Positions 21,601 to 36,121 of a stretch of 64,000 nucleotides of DNA are shown in pieces; positions within the stretch are counted from its first letter, which is position 1; every line of letters begins with the position of its first letter. Position numbers and translations under genes: made by a program. This DNA comes from Takifugu bimaculatus (taxonomy: Eukaryota > Chordata > Actinopteri > Tetraodontiformes > Tetraodontidae): positions 2,076,043 to 2,140,042 of the forward strand of contig CP034977.1 of the NCBI GenBank assembly GCA_004026145.2, given 5' to 3'. Under the pieces are notes generated by a model. The model saw only the letters and a program-made list of their open reading frames with translations, searched no databases and had not been told where the DNA came from.

Positions 21601-24600
21601 TCTCTCAGGGAAGGAAGCTGGATGCAGCAGCAGCGTCATAACAACCACCAGGAGAGAGGAACAGACATGCAAACAGCTCCTAATTGGCTGGCTGAATAAT
21701 CACCTTATCTTCCCACTGGCAACACTGCGGAGATTGAGTGTGATCCTCCAACAGTGTCTCACTCTGCCCCACAGCTGGGAAAATTACGCTTTAGCTGCTT
21801 GCTTGTCTGCTTTGATAGCGATGATTAAAAACAAGTGCTGCTCCGTGCATTGTCTCTGCTCCTCTGCACTTCCTCCCCTCTAACAGGGCCTTTCTGCTGT
21901 TCCATTGATGAGGCAAACTCATTTCGTAATGGCGGCTTGGTAAATAAATAAATACACGCTTTTCTACAAAGCGATTTCCTTGCTGGCTTATGTGAAAACA
22001 TAACATTAAAGTCGTCGGATGCGGAACTCTGCAATTTTGAGCTCGGAGTTTGCACCGATTTCCCGCAATCTGCCTGCGGGGGCCTGTGTGCCCCTAAGCT
22101 TTCGCTGAAAGTAAGAACTAGCACAAATGACTAGTTGGAAGGGTTGAGTGATCTCATCTTTGCTAATGGCTTCAAACGGCCGCAACCACAACTCACGGTT
22201 CAGCTGTAAAGTATTATAATCGATACTGCCTGTGGGAAAAAACGAGGGAGGGGGGGCAATTTAAGAACACAATCAATTCTGCCCAATGAAGTCAAAGGCA
22301 ATGAGAAACTGTGAAGATTGGTGATTAGACCCATTGATGACCTGAAAACAATCTGGCCATGCCTGTGATTGTGCACCAGGCTACACTCAGTTCCTCCATC
22401 AGCTTGTCGTTTTCTTCGACCTTTATGGGAGTAATAGCCGTCTGGATTGGGCGTGTGGAGAACGTGGCGTCGCCTTACACGGCAATCTAAATACTGTCAT
22501 CACGCCTTTCCACAGACGAAGTGACTCGGACTTCTGTCCGGCGCAGAATGCGTGAAACTGGATGGAACCCGTTTTAGTTTCAGCTGGATTAAAAAAAACA
22601 ACATGTGATTTATTAGAATAATAACCAGCCCTGCAGCCAAAACTGGGCAAAATGCCCCATAAGGGGCTCAGCTGCCTGCCAGGTTAATTAAACCTCAGGA
22701 TTGATGAGGAAGCCTATTTTCATATATTTCAACTTGCTTTCTAAAACAAATAATACCATGAACACTGTGTTAGCTGTCTGTGGCTAAGTGCGTCTCTTAA
22801 CACTTGTTTGTTTGTGGGTTGTAACAGCACTCGCTGGTGAATGATTCCACGCGTCTGAATGAAGGATGAACTGACGGCAACTGAGTGTAAATCAGATCTG
22901 TCCTAACAGGTAGAGCTTTGAGGATGGGAGCCCCCCCGAGATATCGCCAGACCAACGCAAGTCCAACACAAGAAGAAGGCGGCATCCACCCGAAGTGGAG
23001 GGAGAGAGAGAGCGAGAGACAAAGACAGAGAGAGAGAGAGACTCTTACAGAGCTGTGAAGGGCATGTTAAGATATTCATCTTGTGATATTTGTTCATTTA
23101 TTCTGGCACCTTCTAGTCAGGCCTGGCTCATTTTAGCAACCCAACAATCTTTAAAAACTTTAAATGATTTACTCACACCAGACTGGACCTCTTTACTTAC
23201 TTGACATTAAGAGCACAGCTTGCTCATTACGCTTAATCACTAGAGAAAGCTGGTCACGATGATCACTGTGCGTGTGCGTGCGTGTGACCTCTGACCCTCA
23301 GACAGCAGGAAAGTGTGTATGACAGATAAGTAAAGTGAAAAAGCCTTTTTGGATTCTTCGGGCCTGTCTTGTTTACCTCCTCTGCCTCTGAGTGGCACTT
23401 TCATCTGTCTTCCTCTCTAATTGGATCCTGTGCACACATTCCCATCGGAAGATCTGCATCTCCTCGCACATGCACCACATTTACCTTCCTCGCACATGCA
23501 CCACATTTACCTTCCTCGCACATGCACCACATTTGCCTTTATGTGTTTACTGCCTCTGTATAATAACAGCGAGAGCTTCGCCCTCACATGTATTTGCATT
23601 TTTCCCCTCCACTCACATTAAGTCTTAGGCCTCTCTTGAAACATCAAAAGGAGTCCGGGATGGAAAACATGTGCTTCCATCTAAATAAGGCCCTCAAATT
23701 CGATGTTACAGACACTGGATCGAGGCAATTATTTTCACACCCAAATGCTTTCAGTTATCATATAATAAAGACATGAGGCTTATTTCCATGTGTTTTATTT
23801 CTAGTTTATTAAACCTGGCTATTTTTCTATTTTGCTCATTATATTTAATATCACTTTGATTCTACTCTTAATTATGTATCCACAAAAATATACCACGCTA
23901 ATCAGGAAGTCCGTAATTGCACTTGCAAACCAAACATTACCGCAACAATGTATAATTAATTTATAATTCAATTACCAGGCAAAAATGCAATGCCCATTTT
24001 CACTTGATGAGACATTTACCACGTCCCCTCGCAAAGCAATAAAATAAATAAATAATTCATTAACTTTCCTCAAAATAAGATAGCTTAAGTGTAACTCGTA
24101 AGACGCGGCCATTTATCCACTCGACGTGGAAGAAGAGAAGAGCAACGGCGGCCGTTTACTGATTATTCCAATTGAATCGTCACCGTTCTCCAGTAGGATT
24201 TCGCATTGCGATCCAAGTCACAAATAATAATTAAACGAAGAAAAAAAAAAAAGTTCCACAGCTTCCCTCCAAGCAAACCGTCAGCGTTAATGTCAGCTGG
24301 CTTCATGAGAGAATGATGCCCATTTTAATAAATACAAATCTGTCAGCTTTCTGCCCCTTCCACATCCCTGATCATTAAGCTTGCTGTAATTACAACTGTG
24401 GGACTCATTAAATATCTCTGCGCAGCTCACTGGGAAAACAGGCAGCCAATGCTGCTAAAGGGAGCTCTCTCTGAATCACTGGGCTCTGCTATTGTTTCTC
24501 TAATAGCTTCACAACACCACTCGTAACTCTCCCAACTCCGCCGGCTTGAGTTGCGTCACACAAGTCTCGGCCCGTGGAAATCATTGCCATTGAAATGTTT

Positions 24601-27600
24601 GAGCCTTTGCACATCACGATGTGTTTAAGCAGGTCTGACACGGTTAAGATGCTCCGAAGTCTTTGCGTCCTCTTTCTTCTTTCATCGGTGGATTCATTTT
24701 CACCCGTGCGCAGCTTTTTCACGTGCACGTCAGTTATGCCGAGGTTAAAAAAAGACAAAAGAAACAAAAGAGTGACGCCGCACTGCCAAATGTAGCTGCA
24801 CGGAAAGCGACTAAACATTTCATCTTAGTCTTGAGGTAAAGAGGAGTCAGCACCTCGTAGCTCGGAAGTAACACGCCAAGAACAACTGCTGTGACAGGCA
24901 CATTCACGGGGGGGGGGTCTCAGCTCATGGGTCTGCAGGACTTATCACAGATTGAAATTACTGTGTCCTGAAAACAACTACTGTAAGCGCCGAGATCCAA
25001 GATGAGACCTTCAAGGATACTTTCCTGGAGCTTCTACAGCAACCCTGTAGTCCTGGAAGCTCTTGGTGGGGTGGAAGTTGAAGATGAAGAGCACGTTGGC
25101 CCGGTCAAACACAATGACCTTGTCCTCTTCGTGCTTGGCGCTGATAAAAGCCTAGAGGACAAAAGGAAAGAGAAGCACACGCAGTTCGTCATGAATAGTC
25201 ATGCTCTTTATCTGCAGACCTTAAATAGACCACAGTGCACTGCGGCAGGCGACATGTGCAGCCTCAGACAGGCTGCAGCAGGTTTCAGGTTCTCTCATCG
25301 ACACAAAAGCAGCAGGCCCGGCTAGCTCCGTGCGCACGCTGTCAGGTTTAGACATGCGGAGCGAGCTACTGTTAACGTGTCATTAGCAGAGATAATCAAT
25401 GTCACCCAACCTCCCTATTTTTAGCAGCTTCCCTCCCCCGCCCCAAGCCGATTTCAGGGCAGCATATTCACGGCTGAATGAGAAGATAAACACTCCTGCG
25501 ACTGGACTGGCGGAGACGGCAAAGGTCAAGGAAGCCAGTCGGTGAGTGGCGGCCCACAGTCTCAACAAGTCAATTTCTAGATCAGAAGCCTGCAAATTTA
25601 GAGTATAGCCAAGCTCCATCAACTGGCTGTAATTGCTTTAGCATTAGAGGGGAAAAAAAGCCCCAAACTACCGATTCACCTTTGGATGTGATCCGCATTG
25701 ACGAGCCCGGGCAAAACAAATGCATTCAGATTTCTAATCACGTTTGCTATTATATTCAACAGTCTCTTTCTATTTGCCAGAAATCCACATGCCAAAAAAG
25801 GATGTTCATATTTGAAGCATATGCATGCCCGATGTGGAGGCAACATCTCACAGCAGAGACGGTTTTTCTTACCGCCTGCAGCACTGTTTCAACTTGGAAC
25901 TATTTCCTGTGAAACAGCCAAACTAAGAGTTTCAAAACTTGCTCTGTTTTGTGACCCCGACACCCTGAATGAAAATATTTTCCTTCAAACCACTTTCTTT
26001 TGAAAATAGTTGTCATATTTCTCCAAACCGCATTGTCTCCATTTGCCTTTCCTCACCCCCTTGGTCGTGACTCCAGATCAAACATTTCATGTTTCTCTGA
26101 AGGTGGGAGATAATAAAAAACATTCGTTTATGCTTTAATTTTCATCTATAATGAGAGAAAGCCACATGACCCCCGATAACATCTGGCTACCTCATTACTG
26201 AAATATTAAGCTTTATCTAAAGTGTTACAGATAAAATGAAATTAAACTTTAAATTCAAAAATTCTGGCAAAAACACAGACAAAATGACATCATAGCTGTC
26301 TGTCTCACTTCCGTCCTAACAGCAGCTTTACTTCACATCCAGCTTGATACTTTACATGCACAACTTTAATTTAGCAAAGAATTAATTCTTCCACTTTTAA
26401 TTTTAATTTAATTCAGGCACGCCTGGGACCACCTAACAGAAACATGCTTTTATTTGAACTTCAAACCTACCACAGAGGCACTCTGGACTAAGGAATACTT
26501 CTCCAAGCCATGACTATCAGCACAACCAAAGGTTTAGAATAGCATATGCTGATGAGGTGTCCGATTCTGTCTCGTGTTGCACGTCCTGTGTCAACGCTAC
26601 ACATTCAGGATGATCAGCATTTTCAAGAAATCAGTACCAGTACAGGACAAATACTGAAATTCTGACTGAGAAACATCAGATTCATGCTCATCAACCCAGC
26701 ATTCTTACAGTTTTAATAGAAAAAAATGCATGTTAACTCTTATTTTAGCTGATTAGGACAGGTTGCAAAGGGACAATATGGACAACAAAGCAGTGTCCAT
26801 ACATCAGGACTGATGTATGAGTATCACAAGACAAAATACCACCAATCTCTTTTTCTGAGTGAAACCAATGAAGAATAAATCTGCACGCACTGTCTGAAAC
26901 TCTGTAAATTTAGCCATGATATTAATTGGGACGCAGAGACGCAGAGGGACATCTGAAGCCTTGTTTTTACATGTGAAGAGAGAATGAGAGTCAGCTTTAG
27001 CTCAGTGATGTCAACATATGGGCACCAAGAGTGAAAATGTGACCTATAACATGTTAATATGGGGTTTTTCCTGCACATTTATGTGACTGTGACAGTCAGC
27101 CACGGCGAGCAAGTGCCGTCCTCACCGGTGGAGCGGCCAGCCAGCCGTACTTGTCTTCGGTGCGGTTCATGTCCCGGTCAAAGGAGTAGAGCTGGTGGTA
27201 ACGGAGGTGGTCCGTCTCCACAAGGTTAAACTGTCTCCGGGCGTAGTGGTAACTCTGATTGTTCCCCTTTCTAGGGAAATCCAACCACTCAGGGTGTCCA
27301 AACTCATTCCCTGCGACATAAAGAAATAAAGCATCAACATCGTCCATTTTAGTACATTTCTCAGGTTTTGTGCAATTCAAAAACAAGGCAGGAATCAAAA
27401 GGAAAAGCTTTGATAACCCCAGACAGGGTGAACAATTTCTAATCTGAGACTGACCCAGACTTATTATTTGGGTTTTTTTTAATGACGGTACAGCAACCTT
27501 CCTTTTTGGCAAGTCTGAAATAAAATTGAAAAGTAAAGTAAAAACACATCCTTGAATTTTCACTTTAAAAAAAACCCAAATCCTCCCTCTTCTGTTGAAT

Positions 27601-30600
27601 CAACAGAAAAGCCTGATCGGTTTTAAGCAAACGCTTCATTCTGTTCCATGACCCGGGTCTAAAACAGAAACACAACTGCAGAAAAGGAGAAACAATGGCG
27701 CCGTTAATTCTAAGCTGTCAAACCAGGAGCTGAGATAATGAATCTGTCACCAGATGTCAAGACAACATCATACAACAACAGCCGGGATAATTGAATTCCC
27801 AGCGGAGGAAGAAGCACAGTGACTGCAGAAAGTTGCGTGGCAACACAACACAGGCTAGTTGTTTATCTGGTGTTAAGAGCTGCGCCTTCAATCATGCAGC
27901 GATGGGACGAAGTGAAGCCGACAGGAACTGACAGAAGATTCTAATGGAGTGCATCATGTGGGTGTTAAATATGAGGCAAACAACAGGACGGGTAGCGCCA
28001 ACAGAAGCGGACCCATGCAGGAAGCCAGCCGCCCTTTTAAATAAGCAGGTTCGCGTGGCCTAACAGTCTGCAGCATGAAAAATACGCCGGGAATTCTCCT
28101 ACGTCGGCCTGGTAACGCAGCTGCGGCGGGCGCCGCCATCGCCGACGCGTGACATCAGCGACGCGGCTCCAGACAAGCCGTTAGTGGGAAGGTTCTGCAA
28201 TTAACGTGGCCCTCAAAGGCCGGGCTGGAAATTGAAAAGACAGCCGATCCTGAGGCTCTTCCATGCCCACCTGTTGGCTGCGCAGGAACCGCCATTTCTT
28301 TCCAGAAAGCGCGCCGCGTCCCCGCAACAGGGTGCAACATCACAGTTGCAGCATTAATGCCTGGCAAAAGGCCTCGGGTCACACAGTCGCTGTGCATTCA
28401 CACACACTCATGTTATGACAGGGAGACGTCTTCCCTCCCAGATTTTGACAGATAAAGAACTTTTCCAGTATAAATGTGTGTTTTTTTTCATCATCCCTGC
28501 TAAAATCACATTTGTGATCTAACTTTTTAAAAAGAACTTGGGGAGTCACTTTTTATTTTCAAATCTTGCGTGTCAGTGAACACCCTCAATAGCTCAAGAT
28601 TTTGTTAGTGAGTCGTGTCCTCGGTTGGGCTAAATTTGTCCTAACAGCAAAGCCCAGCGCTGAGCATCACCTCCCATTTCTAGGAGTCAGTGAGGTGAGC
28701 ACTGTAGATTTTGTGAGACTTTCCCAGTTCTATAATCATTAACAGTAAGTTTCAACCTTTTCGCCCTTTTAGAGGGCACCTCCATGTCATCTCCCCGGCA
28801 ACGGAGAGAGTCTACGAGCGTAGAAGTCTTTTGGGTAAGGTTCCTATAGGTTGCTGGCAAATGATCAACTTTTCCAAGGCTGCTACAGCCGCTGTGGGCT
28901 GCGACCTCGTCTGGCTGCGGGTCAGGAGCTGATGGGCCTGGCAAACTTGTCTGCCCTCAAAAATAGTGAGTGTGAGAAGAGCGACGCCGAACAGGGGGGT
29001 CCGGAGGACTAGAGTCTGTTAGTGTCTCCAACTGGTCTTTCAGTTCAACATCCACAGGGACAATTATTGTGTGTGTGTGTGTGTTTGTGTGTGTGTCTGT
29101 GTGTGTGTGATGGTCTGAATGACTTCGGGAAATGGGCCATCTAAACACAGAGCAATGTGAAAATAAACTATAGGCCAAAAAATGGACGTAAATGTAGAAA
29201 ACTTGTAAATTTGTGTTGCGATCGGTTCTTTTCATTGATTTTGCTTGATCAGAAAAGGGGTTGGATATGGATGAAAAGCTAATTTGAACTTATTCTCAAT
29301 GAGACCCCGGCCTAAAGAAAGCTATATGGAATACAGGGTCATCTGAGGTCGACACATATGGCGAGAAAGTCGATGAAAAAACCCCAAAGATGACCCAGTA
29401 ATGATAGCTACTGTAAATTCTGAAAACTTTTTCATCGTCGTCAGTTTATTGAAGGCGTATAATAAAGGCAAATTCCCATAACCTCTGACTGGCAGGGTGA
29501 GATCAGGTCATATGGTTTTCAACACACGCGCGTGTCTCAGGCCCCTGACTGCAGTAGAATCCTGACTAAAGCAAGAGTTTATACAGACACACTTCTGGTT
29601 GAAGCACTTTTTTGGCTTTGGGAAAGGTTCTCTCTTTAGTCCCCGGGGGACTTTCAGAGAATCAGAATCAGGAAATTCTCACTTGTCTGTTCATGCGCAA
29701 TGCACAGAGCAGGAGAACGTTGGCACCAGAGGTGGGAGCGCCTTCCGCAGTGGAAGAAGAAGTGCTGTGGGTGTGTGTGTGGGTCTGTGGGTGTGTGTGT
29801 GGGTGTGTGTGTGGGTCTGTGGGTGTGTGTGTGGGTGTGTGTGTGGGTCTGTGGGTGTATGTGTGGGTGTTTGTGTGGGTCTGTGGGTGTGTGGGTGGGT
29901 GTGTGTGTGTACTCTCCATGACAGCGAGGTGCCCTGATAAATGCTTCACATCGTTTCATTAAAAGTGCAAACACACAACTCACTTTTTCCTACTTTTACT
30001 TTCAGGGTTTAAATGTTTTTTGATACCGATGAGGGGAGATGACTGATTTCCTGTACAGATTGATTTAGAGGACCCGTGGAAGCCTTTTACTCATTTCTTT
30101 CCCATATCAGCATTAAGGAAACACATTGGACACACCTCCATTAGGTAATCACTTCCCTGTCCCCGGTGATAACACAGCAATGTTCCTCCCATATGCCTGC
30201 ATTAATCACCATTTTAATAACCTCCCTGCGCCTCCACACAGCTGAAATAAACCTGATAGCACTTCTGTTCAAAGATGAAATATTGTATGGTCCACTCTCA
30301 AAACAATGTACCAATGAATAAAATTTGTCTTTTAATATAGTTGAGTCACTGTTACCCGAGATAACTAATACAAATGCCAGGATGTTTGATTATGTTTTGA
30401 GGTTTTTTTTTAAATGTGAAAATGCATTAATAAAGGACTATTCCTTTTTGCTAAAGAAGTGGTCGGGGGCAGCGACGAGTCTCCTTAACATCTGACCTGG
30501 CAGCTCAGGCTGGTACGACACAACTGGAGTCCGGTGCCATTCACTTTGGAGCTTTTATTAGCTTTAGAACTAAGGAGCAGTTTAACAATACATCTCATCT

Positions 30601-33600
30601 ACATCACATGCTTGCAGGTTTATGTGTGTGTGTGTGTGTGTGGGTGGGGGGGGTGGGGGGGGGTGTAGCAGTGATTTCCTAGACACACTACCCTTGGGGA
30701 TGCATGAAAATGATCTAACTCTTTACAGATGAGACCTGTTAGCCAAATTACTAAAGTTAAAAACTCAACCCCTTCCCTGAGCACCCCGAGGAAGCCCCTC
30801 TGTGTCTTAGAGAAAGTGTCATCGGTGCAGGCAGAAACGCAAACCACAGAAACTCTGCAGCCGTGACAGAAGGTAGCAGAGGGGTTGTGGAACGCTCAGA
30901 TTGCCTGTGGCTGTAATAAAGCTGCGATTAGTGGAGAAAACCAGTGGTTACAGCCGACAGCTTTTCAGCCGGCGTGTCCCATGACGCAGCGACGCAGCCC
31001 TACATCAGATAAGGTCCAGACAGGGACACAGTCCTGCCAGTAATTAGCAGCACAAAAAAGGAGCCGAGAGTCAAGCAGCTGTCTGCGGAGGGACCTGTGG
31101 AGAAGAGCAGTCAATAAAAGAATCAGGAGATACGGGAACACCGGAGGGACAGAACCTTTGAACTGCAGGGTGGAAAAAGAGCTGCAAATGTGTTGCTTCT
31201 TTCTAAATGCCATCTCTGAATTGAACTTTTGAATTTAACTAAGCTCATGGCTGCAACAGAGCAGACATACGAAGGGATGATACAGACTGAAGGACGCTCC
31301 CCTACATGACTGCAGTGTCTTAAAGACTTGATGAGATGAAAAGTAAGCCAACGAGCAACAGCCCCAAAAGTTACAGATTCTACGAAACAACACAAAACCG
31401 CTGTGCTAGCGTAGCTTTTTCTTCTTCTTTTTGAAGCTTTGACCATCAAACATACCTCCTGCGTCCAGCTCTGCAAGGTAATAAGGTCTAATCTGGTTTG
31501 AGATGTCATTTCCCTCAACATTTCTAATGATGATTTAAAACCACACCCAAACCAAAACCAAGCAAGCGTGTAGGTGATGAAGGAAGCTAATGAAGCTAAT
31601 GTGGAGATGAGTTCTTCAAGAAGTCAAACAACAGGCTAATAAAACAGCACAAACCCAGCTCCCCCATAATTACTTTTAACTGAGGACCCATTCTGCTGTG
31701 GAGAGCAGAGCACTCACACACACACACGCACACGCGCACACACATACACATACACAGGACAGGATCACCTGGTCACAAGGTGGAGCTAAAACGCCATGGA
31801 TCACAAACTGGCGTCCACCACAGAGCAGCACGTGCTTGGAAATACTGTACATTCCCTTCAACCAAGGTCGACTTCCAACGTCATTAATTATCACTTTATT
31901 ATCTTTGCCAGCAGGCATCGAGAAAGCCACTATGGAGCTCGGATGATGTGCTGAAAATAAGGAGGACCTCAACTGCGACTGGGAATTTAATCCATTAGGC
32001 GGAAAAATGAAGCTATCTGAGCTTAGACAGCTTTTGTGCTGTATTTCATTTCATAGAAAGTGAATATTAGTGTCAATCCCAGTTCAGAAGCATCTCTGAT
32101 ACTTGATATAATCAGGCCCCGCTTAGAGTTGCCAAGCTACTCGAGTGACGTAGCCACGAAAGAATCTGATAACCGAGCACCTTAAATAGAAAACAAGTCA
32201 TAGAGGATATTTTATCTGTTCCACAGCTTTATTAATACTTGTAAACCTAAACCTGCCACAGCCAAAACATATAAGCCAACAATAGATAATGAAAAAAGCC
32301 AAAGAGATCCATAGCACCAAAAGAGTGATAATTTACTACTTAAATGAAGAGAGCAGGACGAGCCATTGGTTGAAAACTGATGAGGAGCCTGTTTTAGCCT
32401 CTTTCTGGGGAAGTGGACAGAGGATAAGAGCTTGTTTCCATCGCTCTGATGTGCTGTCAGTTTGTGGAGAGTTAAAACCAGATGGAATATATTTTCTGTC
32501 AGCTCGTGCAATGATTCTCATCAACTCTTGAAAAATTACGTCAGCCGAGCCAGCACGCGGGCCAAATACTACATCTTGTGAACTAAAAGTTGTTTTTTGA
32601 CGCTGCAAATCTATATACGATTGAAACATTTATAAAATTTGTGTATTATTAGAGATTGACGATAACAGTTGTTCAAAGCTTCACTATCAGCCACGATGCA
32701 GGAAAAAACCGATTAAATTAGGAAATTTGTCTAAAAAGTGAATATACGTAAACTACGTATGGAGAGTATTTAAATGTAGATGTCATAAGACATGAAATAG
32801 CTTATAAACCATAAACATTTTAGTGGCATTCCCACGAAGACTCACCGATGAAGTTGAGGTAGCCTTCTCCGCCCAGGCCATGAGTGAGGAGTCGAATCAT
32901 CTTATGAAGCTGCATGCCGCGGTCAATGACCGCTGTCATCGGTATCATGGAACTCATATTGGTGTACATCTCCTTGTCCATCAACCAGAAGGCCAGAGTT
33001 TTATCCCCGACCAGAGCCTGGAAAGATTGATTCAGGTGAGGTCTGGCGATACATCCTGGAAATACGCTATGACGCACAGAAGACTTCAATAAAAGATATC
33101 CCACTTGATCGTGACTCTCTGCATAGGCGATGCATTTCTCCCCATAGCGCCTGTTGGTCAGCGTGTGGACGATGTTGCCCATGTCCCAGTCCTCGTCCTT
33201 TAACTCCTTCAGGATCTACGGTGACAGAGAGGGCTTATTGAAAACGTATATGATCGATGTGCAACCGAAAGATCCGTTTGTGCTCCGACTGATAACCAAA
33301 GCTCAATATTTCAGCTCCGGCACTCTTTCTACCTTTCCCAAGTTTTCTTTGGCTTACGCTTCTTTCCGAGATCAATCTCTGTCTTGACATCTCTATATCC
33401 ACACGGTGAGTTATGTCTGCCTTTGAATGGTGGTAATGGACTTTTTAATAACTTCACTACAGCCCATGGGAAGGAGAGCTCTCCTCACCTGAGATGAGCA
33501 AGGTCAGAGCCTCTCATCCTAACGGTGGGATTCAACAATAAATCCAACCATGGAATCAACAGACTGCCAGTGGCCTGCCAACACGAGTGCTTTCTGCCAA

Positions 33601-36074
33601 AGCGGCGACTTTAAGACATCAAGAAGAAATACGGGGGGGGGGTTTGGGTAATAACACATCATGTTGCTCTATCCTCGCTAAAAAGCCTAAATCATTAAAA
33701 CCGTTTTTCAAAAGAGCAAAAGGTAGCACACAGATAACCCAATGGAGAGCAGAGGAGTCTTCATAAACAAGGCTGGAGAGCCACCCAGCAAACATCTTTC
33801 TAAATGAGAAAAAAAATAAAAAAAATAAAAGAGTCTGTGCCCTCTGAGAACCCTTGCCGATGGACATGCAGCCTGTCTGATTCGTGGGGGAGTTATCAAG
33901 TGCATCTTGGTGACTGGCTGCTGGCTGAATTGGCTGTGACAGCTGATTGACACGTCAGGAAGCCCTTATATTACTCTACAGAGCCATAATCCTCCGAGTA
34001 AAGAGAGTAAATTGTGCCGATCAATAAAGCCGAGATGAACTGGTTGGCCTGCCTTAAATGGAGTCTATCCGCGCTGTATATCACCACGTGTTCACATTAA
34101 CTCTCCTTCACCTTCGCCTTGTGTGGCCATACCAGCCACTGCCAGAAAACCACGAAAAGGCACTCATCATCTACATGTACGACAACTTCTCGGGCCAATA
34201 AACTCCCTCTGAACCGACCGCATGGCTCAGAACCGGAGCCGCCCGCCGGATCAGACAACCGCCAGAAAAGAGCTTAATTTTTTAAAACACAAGTCAACAG
34301 CTTTGACTTACTGTAGCTGTTACTGGAGGCTTTTAGGCTCATTGCAGCATCCTCTCTGTTTTGTGGTCTAAAAGGTTTTTTATAGCTTTAATATAGTGTT
34401 TTTTAAAAAAAATAAGTAACTGTAAATTGGAATAAAACTGTCCTGCTTTGATTATTCTATTTAGTCATTTGGGATTTTTACATGATGTCCGTTAATCTTA
34501 AGTAAATGTCAGAAAAATGAATTTAATGCTGCTTTAAACTAGTGGGTGTATTTTTACAGCTATGAAATGGCAGCATCCTAAAAGGAGGAAATTTAAAATA
34601 TATTCAAGTGATAAAGAAAATAAAAGCCTTGCTCGTGTAGAAAACAATGGAATTAAATTTAATCTTAGAATTTAATGCCATCCAAGGCTTGTCGTTTAAC
34701 GAGAATTACCTAAATACAAATATTGAGCCCCCGCTTGCAGGAATAAGTGCTAAAATCAGAACTGCTACGGAGTGTTGAAACAAATCTTATTCAGGAACAG
34801 GGAGGATGACAACAGGAAGACAATTAAGACAAAGGAATCCATCCGTTATCAGTCTGGACAGCGACGATCACCGAGCATAAAACCAAGATGTGTGATAGAT
34901 TTTGAGTCTAATGTGTCCCAGATGGTGGATAACCTGACTAGATGATTGGAACCTTGTGTTTGGATTCAAACACACAGCGAATGCAGTAAAAATTGTCCCG
35001 CTCCCCACGTAAACATACAAAACAACCCCGTTTTATTACCTAATGAGTCTTTGCAATTCAATTCAACCACAAAAGTGATCAGGGAGCAATTAATCTGGGC
35101 AGGCAGCTCTTAGAGTGCAGACAGGATCGACTCCTCTGCCACCCACCGCAGCCCTGACCAACCGATCCGGGCTTCGTGGCACCGCTGACACGTGCACTTC
35201 ATCAGTGATAATGAGGAGTGCACGGATCCTACTTTACTTTCCTGCTGTCAGGAACCAGCCAGGGCACCGGGATTAATTAGGCTGATCCAGAGTTAAAGGC
35301 AAAGGAAGAGGGCTAAATCTTGCAGTGCACGATGAGGTCATCTCGGAGATGAACACATGCTACGAGCGGCTCAACAGAGTCTCCACCGTTGGCGCTGGCA
35401 AATATGTTCTAATCCTCCTTTTACATTCAGAGAATTAGCAGATCATCTTTCTTCTGTCTCCTCCAACAGAGCAAATGGAAGAGCTTCACCCACCATCAAA
35501 ACGACAGCAGCTGCAGCCCTGCAGGGGGGCACAAGCTAAAGGGGCGCGACAACAGCTAATCTGAACAATCCTACATTTTCAGTTTAACTGCTGACTATTT
35601 ATGAATATCATTAATACTTTTACTCTGTAAATATCATCGATTGTCAGCATCCTCGAAGGTGCAAACACAGGACACAAGCACCAACGCATAATATCGCTCC
35701 ACTTGAAAAGGCTTTTCACTTAAACTAGATAAAGTATGTTGAGTATGAGCAGCAAACAACAGCGAAAATAAAACAGACAATAAGAATAAAGCTTGGCAAC
35801 CTGCACTGGGCCTGGTAATTCCCCTATCCTGTCTGCAACCAGCCATCTACGTACCACCTCTGATGTTAACGGCTTCAATTCCATCTCAATCTCTCGCTGC
35901 ACCACTTATTAACAATGGCAGCGTTTTGAGGCCATTATGAAATTGAAACAGTCGAAACTTGGGCCTTTCTGGTCCTCTCATTAGGTTAGCTTAATATTTC
36001 ACAGCCTGTTAGGCCTGAGCCTTCAGTAGCCCAATAATGAATCACACCGAGGATCGGAAAAGCCGATGGAGCGC

Positions 36075-36121
<47 letters not shown>

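Larger units (their letters stand above)
20943..25020 (-). other. gbe1: gbe1 intron 14 (4.1 kb), probably U12-type
   Basis: No exon seen. It contains a (GA)n tract (22998-23042), a 26-bp tandem repeat (23461-23538) and TAAT-rich sequence at 24060-24480. Confidence 0.6.
27311..32845 (-). other. gbe1: gbe1 intron 12 (5.5 kb)
   Basis: No gbe1 exon. It contains a CpG-dense patch at 28075-28330 and four (GT)n/(CA)n arrays listed separately. Confidence 0.6.

Noticed and set aside
29599..29983. Val/Cys/Gly- and His/Thr/Pro-rich frames on both strands
   Set aside because: They are produced by the GT minisatellite.
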